Below are positions 1-7,613 of a stretch of 12,197 nt of DNA, in pieces. The position numbers were made by a program, and so were the translations under genes. How positions within the stretch are numbered: the first letter of the stretch is position 1; each line of letters starts with the position of its first letter. This DNA is from Spirochaetaceae bacterium (GTDB taxonomy: Bacteria; Spirochaetota; Spirochaetia; DSM-27196; SKKC01), in assembly GCA_003552745.1 (NCBI GenBank), contig PUOG01000361.1:1-12197 (forward strand), written 5' to 3'. The notes under the pieces are model-generated. The model was not told where the DNA came from and searched no databases. It saw only the letters and a list, made by a program, of their open reading frames with translations.

Positions 1-1
1 C

Positions 2-985
2 CGCGGAGCGAAGGCCGAGCAGGACGCATCGATTCTCGATGAGCCGACCGACAACAAGGAGCTGCAGTGCGTGAACGCGATACTCAAGGAGAGTCTCGCG
101 GGAGATCCCCACTTCTTCACAAAGACGGCAAAGCAGCTGAAAGGTGTTTCCGAGGAAACGACCACCGGCGTTCATCGGCTTTACCAGATGCAGAAGAGCG
201 GCGAGCTGCTCTTCCCCGCCATCAACGTCAACGACAGCGTCACGAAGAGCAAGTTCGACAACGTCTACGGCTGCCGCGAAAGCCTCGTAGATGGGATCAA
301 GCGAGCGACCGACGTCATGATCGCCGGCAAGACCGCGATGGTCTGCGGTTTCGGTGATGTGGGGAAAGGCTCGGCCGAGGCGCTGGCTTCTCTGAAGGCG
401 CGCGTGCTCGTCAGCGAAATCGATCCTATCTGTGCGCTTCAGGCGTCCATGGCCGGATACACGGTGACGACCGTCGAAGATGCTCTGCCGGAGGCGGACA
501 TCTACGTGACCACGACCGGAAACCGGGACGTTATCACCGCCGAGCACATGTCGAAGATGAAGGATCAGGCGATCGTCTGTAACATCGGTCACTTCGATAA
601 CGAGATCGAGGTCGTCAAGCTGGAAGAGCTGGCCGGCGTCGAGAAGATCAATATCAAGCCGCAGGTCGACGAGTATCGATTCCCCGACGGGCACAGCATA
701 TTCCTGCTCGCCGAAGGGCGCCTCGTAAATCTCGGCTGCGCGACCGGACACCCGAGCTTCGTCATGTCGAACTCATTCACGAACCAGACGCTCGCCCAGA
801 TCGAGCTCTGGAACAGTGAACACGAGATCGACGTTTACCGACTGCCGCAGCACCTCGACGAAGAGGTAGCGCGACTGCACCTCGACCGCATCGGCGCTAA
901 GCTCACCAAGCTGCGACCGGAACAGGCCGAGTACATCGGCGTATCCGTCGACGGTCCCTACAAGCCGAGTCACTACCGCTACTGA
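2..985 (+). CDS. ahcY: S-adenosylhomocysteine hydrolase (adenosylhomocysteinase), C-terminal part, 5' end outside window
   Basis: Hydrolyses S-adenosylhomocysteine (SAH) reversibly to adenosine and homocysteine in the cytoplasm, using tightly bound NAD. SAH is the by-product and strong inhibitor of SAM-dependent methyltransferases. The frame is open from base 2, so the gene starts upstream; the GTG at 71 is internal. Visible family hallmarks are GVSEETTTGVHRLYQM, FPAINVNDSVTKSKFDN, YGCRESLVDGIKRATDVMIAGK, the NAD-binding GFGDVGKGSAEAL, EIDPICALQA, GHFDNEI and the C-terminal VDGPYKPSHYRY. In this family the Lys and Tyr of that tail reach the NAD of a neighbouring subunit. The segment before GVSEETTTG matches the extra loop of about 40 residues found in the long bacterial form of the enzyme. 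It lies directly upstream of two SAM-dependent methyltransferases, which fits SAH removal for betaine synthesis. Identity is near certain. Confidence 0.98.
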   Translation, partial: RGAKAEQDASILDEPTDNKELQCVNAILKESLAGDPHFFTKTAKQLKGVSEETTTGVHRLYQMQKSGELLFPAINVNDSVTKSKFDNVYGCRESLVDGIKRATDVMIAGKTAMVCGFGDVGKGSAEALASLKARVLVSEIDPICALQASMAGYTVTTVEDALPEADIYVTTTGNRDVITAEHMSKMKDQAIVCNIGHFDNEIEVVKLEELAGVEKINIKPQVDEYRFPDGHSIFLLAEGRLVNLGCATGHPSFVMSNSFTNQTLAQIELWNSEHEIDVYRLPQHLDEEVARLHLDRIGAKLTKLRPEQAEYIGVSVDGPYKPSHYRY

Positions 986-1003
986 GACGAGAGAATTCTT
1001 AAC

Positions 1004-1036
1004 GACGCCGGTGACTGCTCGGGCAGCACCGGCGTC
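1004..1036 (+). other. Strong hairpin just downstream of ahcY
   Basis: GACGCCGGTG (1004-1013) pairs perfectly with CACCGGCGTC (1027-1036). Inside this, CTGC (1015-1018) pairs with GCAG (1023-1026) around a TCGG tetraloop, leaving A1014 bulged. The stem is 14 bp in total and begins 18 nt after the ahcY stop. No T-run follows, so it is not a standard intrinsic terminator. It could protect the ahcY mRNA 3' end, cause partial attenuation, or form part of the leader structure before the GSMT gene. The structure is read directly; the role is inferred. Confidence 0.7.
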
Positions 1037-1051
1037 ACGCACTTCCGTGAG

Positions 1052-1127
1052 ATCGAGCATGGCAACCGGTCTCCGGGAGGGTTCGACGGCCGCCTGTCAC
1101 AACGGCAGGCGCGCTCGGAAACCACCC
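1052..1127 (+). promoter_or_regulatory. Possible structured 5' leader with pseudoknot before the GSMT gene
   Basis: CGAGC (1054-1058) can pair with GCTCG (1113-1117), closing a domain. That domain contains an 8-bp hairpin with arms 1091-1098 and 1104-1111 and loop ACAAC (one G-U pair). GGTT (1080-1083) lies inside the domain and can pair with AACC (1120-1123) outside it, giving an H-type pseudoknot four bases before the AAGGAG ribosome binding site begins its region. A metabolite-sensing leader would make sense here, since the downstream genes consume SAM and produce SAH. I could not match it to the SAM-I, SAM-II, SAM-IV, SAH or glycine riboswitch consensus. The helices other than 1091-1111 are short and could be chance in GC-rich DNA. 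Confidence 0.3.
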
Positions 1128-1142
1128 AGGAAGGAGAGCAAT

Positions 1143-1982
1143 ATGCCAACGATGGAAAAGCAGGACTTCGGGACCGACCCAACGCAGGTTCGCGAGAGCG
1201 ATCACTATGTCGACGAGTACATCTCCGGTTTCGTGGACAAATGGGACGAGCTGATCGATTGGGATAGCCGTGCCAAGGGAGAGGGCGACTTCTTTCTCCG
1301 AATGCTCAAAGAGCGCGGAGCGCAGAGAATCCTCGATGCGGCAACCGGCACGGGGTTCCATTCGATCAGGCTGATGGAGGCAGGCTTCGATGTAGTGAGC
1401 GCCGACGGCAGCCCGGAGATGCTCACGAAGGCGTTCGAGAACGGACGCGAACGCGGTCACATTCTCCAGACCGTACACGCCGACTGGCGATGGCTGAACA
1501 AGGATCTGAACGAAACGTTCGACGCAGTCGTCTGCCTCGGCAACAGCTTCACGCACCTTTTCTCCGAAAAAGACCGCCGCAAGGCACTCGCGGAGTTCTA
1601 CGCCGTGCTCAAGCACGACGGGGTGCTCATACTCGACCAGCGCAATTATGACGCCATTCTCGACCACGGCTTCTCGAGCAAGCACACCTACTACTACTGC
1701 GGCGACAGCGTTTCGGCCGAGCCGGATTTCGTCGATGACGGCCTCGCTCGCTTCAAATACCGGTTCCCGGACAATTCCGAGTATTACCTGAATATGTTCC
1801 CGCTGCGCAAACGATACGTGCACCGCCTCCTGCTCGAGGTCGGATTCCAGAAGATCGACACCTACGGTGACTTTCAGGAGACCTACCGTGAGGACGATCC
1901 CGACTTCTTCGTGCATGTCGCGGAGAAGGACTACTTCTCAGTGGACGAAGGCGAGGACGCTGCGATCAAGGAGCAGAAATAG
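1143..1982 (+). CDS. gsmt: Glycine/sarcosine N-methyltransferase (GSMT)
   Basis: A SAM-dependent methyltransferase of 279 aa that converts glycine to sarcosine and then dimethylglycine, the first two steps of betaine synthesis from glycine in halophiles. The start is ATG 1143, with AAGGAG six bases upstream (1131-1136); an in-frame open stretch further upstream lacks coding character. SAM-binding motif I is LDAATGTGFH (residues 64-73), with an acidic second-strand ADG at 87-89. GSMT-type signatures follow: KAFENGRERGHI, ADWRWLN, CLGNSFTHLFSEKDRRKAL (131-149), LDQRNYDAILDHGF (164-177) and YYYCGD. These match my memory of the halophile GSMT family closely, and its length is close to the known enzymes at about 270 aa. 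The protein is rich in Asp and Glu. It lies between ahcY and SDMT, 12 nt before the latter. It is distinct from vertebrate glycine N-methyltransferase in role. Confidence 0.95.
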   Translation: MPTMEKQDFGTDPTQVRESDHYVDEYISGFVDKWDELIDWDSRAKGEGDFFLRMLKERGAQRILDAATGTGFHSIRLMEAGFDVVSADGSPEMLTKAFENGRERGHILQTVHADWRWLNKDLNETFDAVVCLGNSFTHLFSEKDRRKALAEFYAVLKHDGVLILDQRNYDAILDHGFSSKHTYYYCGDSVSAEPDFVDDGLARFKYRFPDNSEYYLNMFPLRKRYVHRLLLEVGFQKIDTYGDFQETYREDDPDFFVHVAEKDYFSVDEGEDAAIKEQK

Positions 1983-1994
1983 GGAGGACACACT

Positions 1995-2834
1995 ATGAAA
2001 ACCTACACTGAAGAAGCAACGAAAACCGCACAGAGCTATTACAATTCGAACGATGCGGATAACTTCTACTTCACAATATGGGGTGGAGAGGATATCCACA
2101 TCGGCTTGTACAAGTCGGATATCGATCCGATTGCACCCGCGAGCCAACGCACGATCGAGCGCATGGCCTCCAAGGCGACCGATCTCGGAAAGGACTCCTA
2201 CGTGCTCGATCTCGGCGCCGGTTACGGCGGCTCGTGCCGCTACCTCTCCAAGACGTACGGATGCCGCTCGGTCGCACTGAACCTGAGCGAGGTCGAGAAC
2301 GAACGCGACCGGGAGAAGAACAAGGCACAGGGTCTCGATCATCTCGTCGAGGTAGTGGACGCCACGTTCGAGGACGTTCCGTACCCGGACAAGACGTTCG
2401 ATCTCGTGTGGTCGCAGGACGCGTTTCTCCACAGCGGCAATCGAGAGAAGATCTTTCGCGAGATCGATCGGGTGCTGAAGCCGGGTGGCGAGATTATCTT
2501 CACCGATCCGATGAGAACCGATGATTGCCCGGAGGGAGTTCTCGATCCTATCCTCGCACGGCTGCAGCTCGATGACCTCGCCTGCCCGGCGCTCTATCGC
2601 GACTTCGCCGGGAAGCTCGACTTCGACGAGATCGAGTTCGAAGAACACGCCGAACAGCTGCCACGGCATTACCAGCGAGTTCTCGACGAAACGATAGCCA
2701 ATGAATCGCGGCTCAAAGAGGCCGGCGTCTCCGATGACTATCTTGAACGCATGAAGAAGGGCTTGCGCCACTGGGTATCCGGCGGAAAGAACGGATACCT
2801 CACGTGGGGCATCTTCCACTTCAGGAAGCGGTAA
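1995..2834 (+). CDS. sdmt: Sarcosine/dimethylglycine N-methyltransferase (SDMT)
   Basis: A 279-aa SAM-dependent methyltransferase that takes sarcosine to dimethylglycine and dimethylglycine to glycine betaine, completing the pathway begun by GSMT. The start ATG follows AGGGAGGA (1981-1988) at normal spacing, 12 nt after the GSMT stop. Visible features are FYFTIWGGEDIHIGLY (24-39), typical of this subgroup, SAM motif I VLDLGAGYGG (70-79), ALNLSEVEN (94-102), a post-motif WSQDAFLHSGNR (139-150), LKPGGEIIFTD (161-171), and a C-terminal region rich in acidic residues. GSMT and SDMT overlap in substrate (sarcosine) in characterised systems. The stop codon shares a base with the metF start, implying translational coupling. 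Related sterol or tocopherol C-methyltransferases share the fold, but the N-terminal signature and the neighbouring GSMT make SDMT much the best call. Confidence 0.94.
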   Translation: MKTYTEEATKTAQSYYNSNDADNFYFTIWGGEDIHIGLYKSDIDPIAPASQRTIERMASKATDLGKDSYVLDLGAGYGGSCRYLSKTYGCRSVALNLSEVENERDREKNKAQGLDHLVEVVDATFEDVPYPDKTFDLVWSQDAFLHSGNREKIFREIDRVLKPGGEIIFTDPMRTDDCPEGVLDPILARLQLDDLACPALYRDFAGKLDFDEIEFEEHAEQLPRHYQRVLDETIANESRLKEAGVSDDYLERMKKGLRHWVSGGKNGYLTWGIFHFRKR

Positions 2835-3748
2835 TGCATATACGAGACGTGTACAAGCAGGGGCGTCCGGCATTCACCTTCGAGTTCTTCCCCCCGAAGA
2901 CCGAGAAATCCAGCGAGCAGCTCAAGCGCGCGGTCAAGGAACTGGAGGAGCTCGGGCCGGACGCGGTAAGCGTCACATACGGTGCCGGCGGCTCGACGCG
3001 CGAGCTGACTCACGAGCTCGTGCTTCAGCTGTTGAAGACGACGAACCTGACGGTGATATGTCACCTGACGACCGTCGGCACCACCAGGGACGAAACCGCC
3101 CGGATTCTGGACACGTACGTCGAAAGCGGTGTCGAGAACATCATGGCGCTGCGCGGCGATCCGCCGGGCGGCGGCGTTTTGAACTTCGAGACGACACCGG
3201 GCGGCTTCGAATACGCCGCCGACCTCGTTTCATTCATCAAGAATCGCTACCCACACCTCGGCATCGGAGTTGCCGGATTCCCGGAAGGGCATCCGGCGAC
3301 GCCCAACCGGCTGGACGAGATAAAACACCTGAAGGCGAAGGTCGACGCCGGCGCAGACTACGTCTGCACGCAGCTCTTTTTCGACAACCACGACTTTTAC
3401 GACTGGCGCGAACGCTGTCGCTACGCCGGCATCGAAGTGCCGCTGGTCGCCGGGATCATGCCTATCACCAGCCGTAAGGGTATGGCGAAGATGGCGGAGC
3501 TCGCCGCCGGCAGCCGATTCCCCGCTCCTCTGTTGAACGCGATAGACCGCGCCGAAAAAGACGCCCTCGTGGAAAACGTCGGCGTCCACTGGGCGACGCA
3601 GCAGGTATGGGAGCTCCTCGACAACGGGGTCGACGGCATTCACTTCTACACGCTGAACAGATCACGTGCCACCCGGAGGATTTTCGAATCACTCGGCGTA
3701 TCAACCGGCGAAGCGCTCGGAAAGAATCCGCAGACCGCCGGCGCGTAG
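2834..3748 (+). CDS. metF: 5,10-methylenetetrahydrofolate reductase
   Basis: A flavoprotein of 304 aa that reduces 5,10-methylene-THF to 5-methyl-THF, the methyl donor for turning homocysteine back into methionine. I place the start at ATG 2834, in a TAATG overlap with the SDMT stop, with AGGA at 2823-2826; the open frame upstream is the SDMT coding region. Family motifs in order are FTFEFFPPKT (catalytic Glu17, equivalent to E. coli Glu28), VSVTYGAGGSTRELT, ICHLTTVG, NIMALRGDPP (FAD-contact Asp109), GVAGFPEGHP, DAGADYVCTQLFFDN, PLVAGIMPI and GVDGIHFYTLNRS. The length matches the short bacterial type (about 295 aa), without the eukaryotic regulatory domain. In this operon it probably restocks methyl groups spent on betaine. 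No methionine synthase or SAM synthetase gene is in the window. Confidence 0.97.
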   Translation: MHIRDVYKQGRPAFTFEFFPPKTEKSSEQLKRAVKELEELGPDAVSVTYGAGGSTRELTHELVLQLLKTTNLTVICHLTTVGTTRDETARILDTYVESGVENIMALRGDPPGGGVLNFETTPGGFEYAADLVSFIKNRYPHLGIGVAGFPEGHPATPNRLDEIKHLKAKVDAGADYVCTQLFFDNHDFYDWRERCRYAGIEVPLVAGIMPITSRKGMAKMAELAAGSRFPAPLLNAIDRAEKDALVENVGVHWATQQVWELLDNGVDGIHFYTLNRSRATRRIFESLGVSTGEALGKNPQTAGA

Positions 3749-3804
3749 CCCGCGCCCGCGTCGCGATGGCACAATCGTCACCGCGCGGTGCGCATGCGCT
3801 CCCA

Positions 3805-6078
3805 TCACTGCGCGTCGCCGGCGACCATCTCGACGAGGCGATCGATCGCCTCCTCGGCCACCGCGCCGCCGGTAAGCTGCGGAACCTTTCTCAACGGAAT
3901 GTTGAGAAACTTCTCCCGCTCTGCGCTCACTCCGCCTGACAGTCGATCGACGAGATCGCTCCCTATTACCGCATCGAACGCCTGCCGTCCAAGCTCGTCA
4001 TCGAGCCAGTCGCGCATCGGATTCCAGGCGGACAACTCGCGCCGAAAGGTCCGCGTTGCCTGGATATGCACCGTTACGCGCTGTCTGATATCGTCAGGTC
4101 TCGACCCGATCTGTACTTCATACTCGCCGTCGTCGATTATCCAGTCGGCGAATGAAGGATCGTAGTAGGCGAAATCGCGGTTCGAGAGGACGAACGCCAC
4201 CTCATCGCGCCCGCCTGCGGCGAGACGCACCTTACGGAACGCCTTCAGCTCGCGCGGTGGCCGTTTCAATCGTGCCTGTTTCGGTGCGACATACAGCTGT
4301 ACGACCTCCGCACCGTCGCGCTCACCGACGTTGGTAACAGGAACCGTCACCGACAGCGACTCGGTCTCGAGAATCGAGTCGGAGCTCACATTCGCCGGTC
4401 CGTATTCGAACTCGGTGTAAGAGAGCCCGTGACCGAACCGATACCTCGGCTCTATTCCCTTCGCCTCGTGATAGCGGTATCCCACGAACACTCCCTCGCC
4501 GTATCGAACTTCACCGTTCTCACCGGGATAGTTCAGCCACGCGGAGGAGTCTTCCAGCCTTTTTGGAAGAGTCTCGGTGAGCCGGCCGGACGGGTTTACG
4601 CTGCCGCTGATTACGTCCACAATCGCCGCGCCGGCGGCCTGCCCGCCGAGCCCTGCGAAACAGATCGACGGAACCGCATCTACCCAATCCTCAATCCGTA
4701 CCACCGATCCCGCGACGATTACCACCACGGTATTCGGCTGTTTGTCGGCTACCGCGCGAATGAGATCGCCCTGCCCGTTCGGCAACTCGATATTCTCCCG
4801 GTCGAACCCTTCGCTCTCGATTGCATCGGGCAACCCGACGACTACCACCGCTGCGTCGGCGTTCGCGGCCGCTCGAACCGCCCCGTCGATGTGATGAGCG
4901 TCCGCCGCTCCGGATTCGTCGTATCCCGGCACATACTCCACACCGCGATATCCCGGCTGCGTGAACGCCTCACGCACGCTTTCGATTCGCGTGGCATTGA
5001 CCTTCGAGCTTCCGCCTCCCTGAATACGCGGCGTATCGGCGAAACGGCCTATCAATGCGATACGCTCGGTACGGTCAGGGTCGAGGGGCAGCACTCCGTC
5101 GTTGTTCTTCAACAGGATGATACTGTCCGCCGCCGCCTCGCGCGCGAGCATATGGTGAGCAGCGATATGCTCGTCGGTCGGTTGGCTCAACGGGTTGTCC
5201 GTATCGATCCCCGACTGCTCCGCCCGCTCGGCGACAGTCAGTATCCTTCGCACCCGCTCGTCGAGCACCGTCTCCGGCAGCTTCCCCGACGTCACCGCCT
5301 CGACAACACGGGCATCATTCGCATTGCTCGGGCCGGGCATTTCGAGATCGAGGCCGGCAGCGGTAGCCGCCACCCGGTCATTGACCGCGGTCCAGTCGGA
5401 CATTACGAGTCCGTCGAAGCCCCACTCATCCTTGAGGATCTGCAGCAACAAGTAAGGGTGCTCGCAGGCGAACACACCGTTCACCCGGTTGTACGCCCCC
5501 ATGATCGCCCACGGGCCCGAACGCGCCACCGCCCGTTCGAACGCCGGAAGATAGATTTCGCGCAGCGTACGTTCATCGACGCGCACATCGATCGTCATCC
5601 GCTCGAACTCCGAGTTGTTGCATGCGAAGTGCTTGAGCGTCGCACCGACTCCGCGCTCCTGCGCTCCGGAAACGAATGCCGCGGCGATATCGCCGGCGAG
5701 TACCGGATCCTCGGCATAGTACTCGAAGTTGCGTCCGCAAAGCGGAGTACGTTTGATGTTGATGCCGGGACCGAGAACTATGTTACACCCGAGATCGCGC
5801 GCCTCGTCGGCGATCGCCGAACCCACTCGGGCGGCAAGCTCCACATCCCACGATGCGGCGATGCAGGCAGCGGTGGGAAAGCAGGTGGACGGTTTCGAGG
5901 ATCTCAGGTCCGCGACATCGTCGTCCTTCGGAGCGCGTAACCCGTGGGGACCGTCGTTCATCCGGATCCGCGGAACCGATAGCCGGTCGATCGGAGGTGT
6001 AGACCACGCCCCGTCGCCGGAGCAGAGTGCCGCCTTCTCTTCCAGAGTCAACCGACCCAATACATCGTCTATATTCAT
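3805..6078 (-). CDS. Glycoside hydrolase family 3, beta-glucosidase-like
   Basis: A 757-aa retaining exo-glycosidase, most like beta-glucosidases; the exact sugar cannot be read from sequence. I chose ATG 6078, where the family's IDDVLGRLTLEEKAAL begins; a TTG at 6114 would add 12 untypical residues. Motifs include substrate-binding NDGPHGLR (41-48), GPGINIKRTPLCGRNFEYYAEDP (103-125), LKHFACNN (148-155), VMSDWTAV (225-232, nucleophile Asp228), KNNDGVLPL (324-332) and ESEGFDRENIELP (421-433), which likely holds the acid/base Glu. A fibronectin-III-like domain spans about 560-670 (VVQLYVAP), and a tail of about 80 residues follows. No signal peptide is seen, so the enzyme should be cytoplasmic and act on imported oligosaccharides. 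It is convergent with metF and stands alone. There is no Shine-Dalgarno; a candidate promoter abuts the ATG. Confidence 0.95.
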   Translation of the reverse strand: MNIDDVLGRLTLEEKAALCSGDGAWSTPPIDRLSVPRIRMNDGPHGLRAPKDDDVADLRSSKPSTCFPTAACIAASWDVELAARVGSAIADEARDLGCNIVLGPGINIKRTPLCGRNFEYYAEDPVLAGDIAAAFVSGAQERGVGATLKHFACNNSEFERMTIDVRVDERTLREIYLPAFERAVARSGPWAIMGAYNRVNGVFACEHPYLLLQILKDEWGFDGLVMSDWTAVNDRVAATAAGLDLEMPGPSNANDARVVEAVTSGKLPETVLDERVRRILTVAERAEQSGIDTDNPLSQPTDEHIAAHHMLAREAAADSIILLKNNDGVLPLDPDRTERIALIGRFADTPRIQGGGSSKVNATRIESVREAFTQPGYRGVEYVPGYDESGAADAHHIDGAVRAAANADAAVVVVGLPDAIESEGFDRENIELPNGQGDLIRAVADKQPNTVVVIVAGSVVRIEDWVDAVPSICFAGLGGQAAGAAIVDVISGSVNPSGRLTETLPKRLEDSSAWLNYPGENGEVRYGEGVFVGYRYHEAKGIEPRYRFGHGLSYTEFEYGPANVSSDSILETESLSVTVPVTNVGERDGAEVVQLYVAPKQARLKRPPRELKAFRKVRLAAGGRDEVAFVLSNRDFAYYDPSFADWIIDDGEYEVQIGSRPDDIRQRVTVHIQATRTFRRELSAWNPMRDWLDDELGRQAFDAVIGSDLVDRLSGGVSAEREKFLNIPLRKVPQLTGGAVAEEAIDRLVEMVAGDAQ

Positions 6079-6085
6079 GTCGCGA

Positions 6086-6114
6086 ACCGTACGTCGTGCA
6101 GTCGGTGAAGTCAA
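6086..6114 (-). promoter_or_regulatory. Candidate promoter of the GH3 gene, leaderless geometry
   Basis: On the minus strand TTGACT (6114-6109) and TACGGT (6091-6086) are separated by 17 nt. Only 7 nt separate the -10-like box from the ATG at 6078, so transcription would begin at or next to the start codon. The gene has no visible ribosome binding site, which agrees with a leaderless transcript. The -35 matches consensus 5/6; the -10 matches 3/6. Confidence 0.45.
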
Positions 6115-6140
6115 GAAGACGGCTAGCCGGGGCCTGAAAC

Positions 6141-7613
6141 CTAATCGCGCCAGAACGCCGGCGCGAACACGATCAGTACGGTATAGATCTCCAACCTGCC
6201 GAGGAGCATGAGAAAACTGAAGAAGAGTTTCGTCGGCGCCGGAAATGCCCCATAGTTTCCGGTGGGTCCGACAACGCCGAATCCGGGCCCGATATTCCCG
6301 AGTGTGGCGAGAGTGGAGGAGAGACCGGTGGTCAGATCGGCGCCGGAGATCATGATCACTACTGTTCCGAGCAGAGCGATGAACAGATAGAGGACCACGA
6401 ATGATGTGATCGTATACACCACATTCTTACGGATGGGCAGGCCGTTGAAACGGAGTGTGAAGACTCCTCGCGGATAGAGCAGCCGCCGTGACTCGAGTAG
6501 CGCCTGCTTCACCAGAACCACGATACGGGCGATCTTGACCCCGCCCCCCGTGCTACCGGCGCTGCCGCCGATGAACATCATCAGAAAGAGCACCGCCTGG
6601 CCACCGAACGGCCACAGCTCGTAGTCGGTAGCTGCGTATCCGGTAGTCGTGAGAATCGTAGCAACATGGAAAGCTGCCCGCCGGACTCGTTCCTCGATCG
6701 TCCAGTCGAGTGTTGCAGCGTCGACCACCCCCTTCCCAACCGTGAGCATAAGAGCGAGCACAACCGTCGCCAGCACCAGAATTCCGACATACGCCCGCAA
6801 CTCGGAATCGCGGGAGACCTCTCTCGCCCGGCCGGTGACGATCCGGAAGTAGAGCAGAAAGTTGCCCGCCGCAAGCAGCATGAACACCAGCACTACCCAC
6901 TCCACATACGCGCTCTCGAAATGCCCGACACTTGCCGAATACGGTGAGAAGCCGCCCGTTGCCACCGTCCCGAAGGTATGCGTAAGCGCGTCGTACCAGT
7001 CGAGACCTCCGAGCATAAGCAACACGCTCTGGCTGACGGTCAGAGCGAGATAGAGCATCCAGAGGATTTTCGCTGTTTCCGCGATTCGCGGCGTAATCTT
7101 GTCCACCGTCGGCCACGGCGCCTCCGCCATGACCAGCGCACGACCGCCGAGGCCGAGCAGCGGAAAGATGGCAACCATAAGGACGATGATGCCCATTCCG
7201 CCGAGCCAGTGCGTCATCGACCGCCAGAAGAGAATGCTTCGCGGCAGCGCCTCGATGTCGGTCAGTATGCTCGCGCCGGTCGTTGTGAAGCCGGACATCG
7301 ACTCGAAGAACGCATCGACGAATCCCGGTATGGAGCCGGAGAGCACGAAGGGGGTCGCACCAACGATCGCTGAGAGAACCCAGCCCGCGCTGACCATGAG
7401 GTAGCTGTCGCGCGGCGATACGTCTGCGCTTCGCCCTCGAGTCAGCAGCGTGACCGGAAGCGCGACCAGAAGAGTAACCACGATCGGAATCGCGAACGCC
7501 GCAGGCGTGCCATCCTCGCCATAGAAGAGCGCGATCAGGAGGGGGATCAACATGAAGAGCGCCACCACAGCCAGCAGCAGCGCAAGGAAACGAACTATGA
7601 GCCGGACGTTCAT
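6141..7613 (-). CDS. trkH: Trk-type potassium uptake channel subunit TrkH/KtrB
   Basis: A 490-aa integral membrane protein that forms the K+ (or Na+-coupled K+) uptake pore together with the TrkA ring. It has the superfamily's four membrane-pore-membrane repeats, with filter segments TTTGAS (110-115), TVATGGF (216-222), TTTGYA (322-327) and ATLGNIGPG (436-444). A Gly sits at each filter position, as expected for K+ selection. Between repeats 3 and 4 lies FIGGSAGSTGGGVKI (347-361), matching the conserved intramembrane gate-loop region. The N-terminus is a long hydrophobic helix, and the length fits TrkH (about 480 aa). The start ATG overlaps the trkA stop by four bases (ATGA), and GGAG lies just upstream. 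It probably works with betaine synthesis in the salt response, K+ being the fast response; that link is inference. Confidence 0.96.
   Translation of the reverse strand: MNVRLIVRFLALLLAVVALFMLIPLLIALFYGEDGTPAAFAIPIVVTLLVALPVTLLTRGRSADVSPRDSYLMVSAGWVLSAIVGATPFVLSGSIPGFVDAFFESMSGFTTTGASILTDIEALPRSILFWRSMTHWLGGMGIIVLMVAIFPLLGLGGRALVMAEAPWPTVDKITPRIAETAKILWMLYLALTVSQSVLLMLGGLDWYDALTHTFGTVATGGFSPYSASVGHFESAYVEWVVLVFMLLAAGNFLLYFRIVTGRAREVSRDSELRAYVGILVLATVVLALMLTVGKGVVDAATLDWTIEERVRRAAFHVATILTTTGYAATDYELWPFGGQAVLFLMMFIGGSAGSTGGGVKIARIVVLVKQALLESRRLLYPRGVFTLRFNGLPIRKNVVYTITSFVVLYLFIALLGTVVIMISGADLTTGLSSTLATLGNIGPGFGVVGPTGNYGAFPAPTKLFFSFLMLLGRLEIYTVLIVFAPAFWRD

Noticed and set aside
1011..1142. Longer N-terminus for GSMT starting at 1011
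   Set aside because: The added 44 residues look non-coding, overlap the hairpin region, and the AAGGAG site fits ATG 1143 exactly.
986..1142. Known SAM, SAH or glycine riboswitch
   Set aside because: A GGCAACC string resembling part of SAM-I/SAM-IV cores and a CAACGGC string recalling the SAH motif occur, but the surrounding order and helices do not fit those consensuses as I remember them.
1035..2873. Two long minus-strand open frames (1035-1916 and 1938-2873) opposite GSMT and SDMT
   Set aside because: They mirror the methyltransferase codons, have no recognisable motifs or ribosome binding sites, and the sense genes are clearly identified.
3749..3804. Bidirectional terminator between convergent metF and GH3
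   Set aside because: Only a short CGAT/ATCG stem (about 3766-3777) and a 10-nt palindrome GCGCATGCGC (3790-3799) are present, with no T-tracts on either strand.
4429..5940. A 503-codon open frame on the + strand opposite the GH3 gene
   Set aside because: It is wholly antisense to a gene with full family motifs. It reads as Arg/His/Pro-rich low-quality protein, typical of shadow frames in GC-rich DNA.
6120..6129. Palindrome CGGCTAGCCG after trkH as a terminator
   Set aside because: The two-base centre leaves no proper loop and the following T-rich stretch is interrupted. Not convincing as a terminator.
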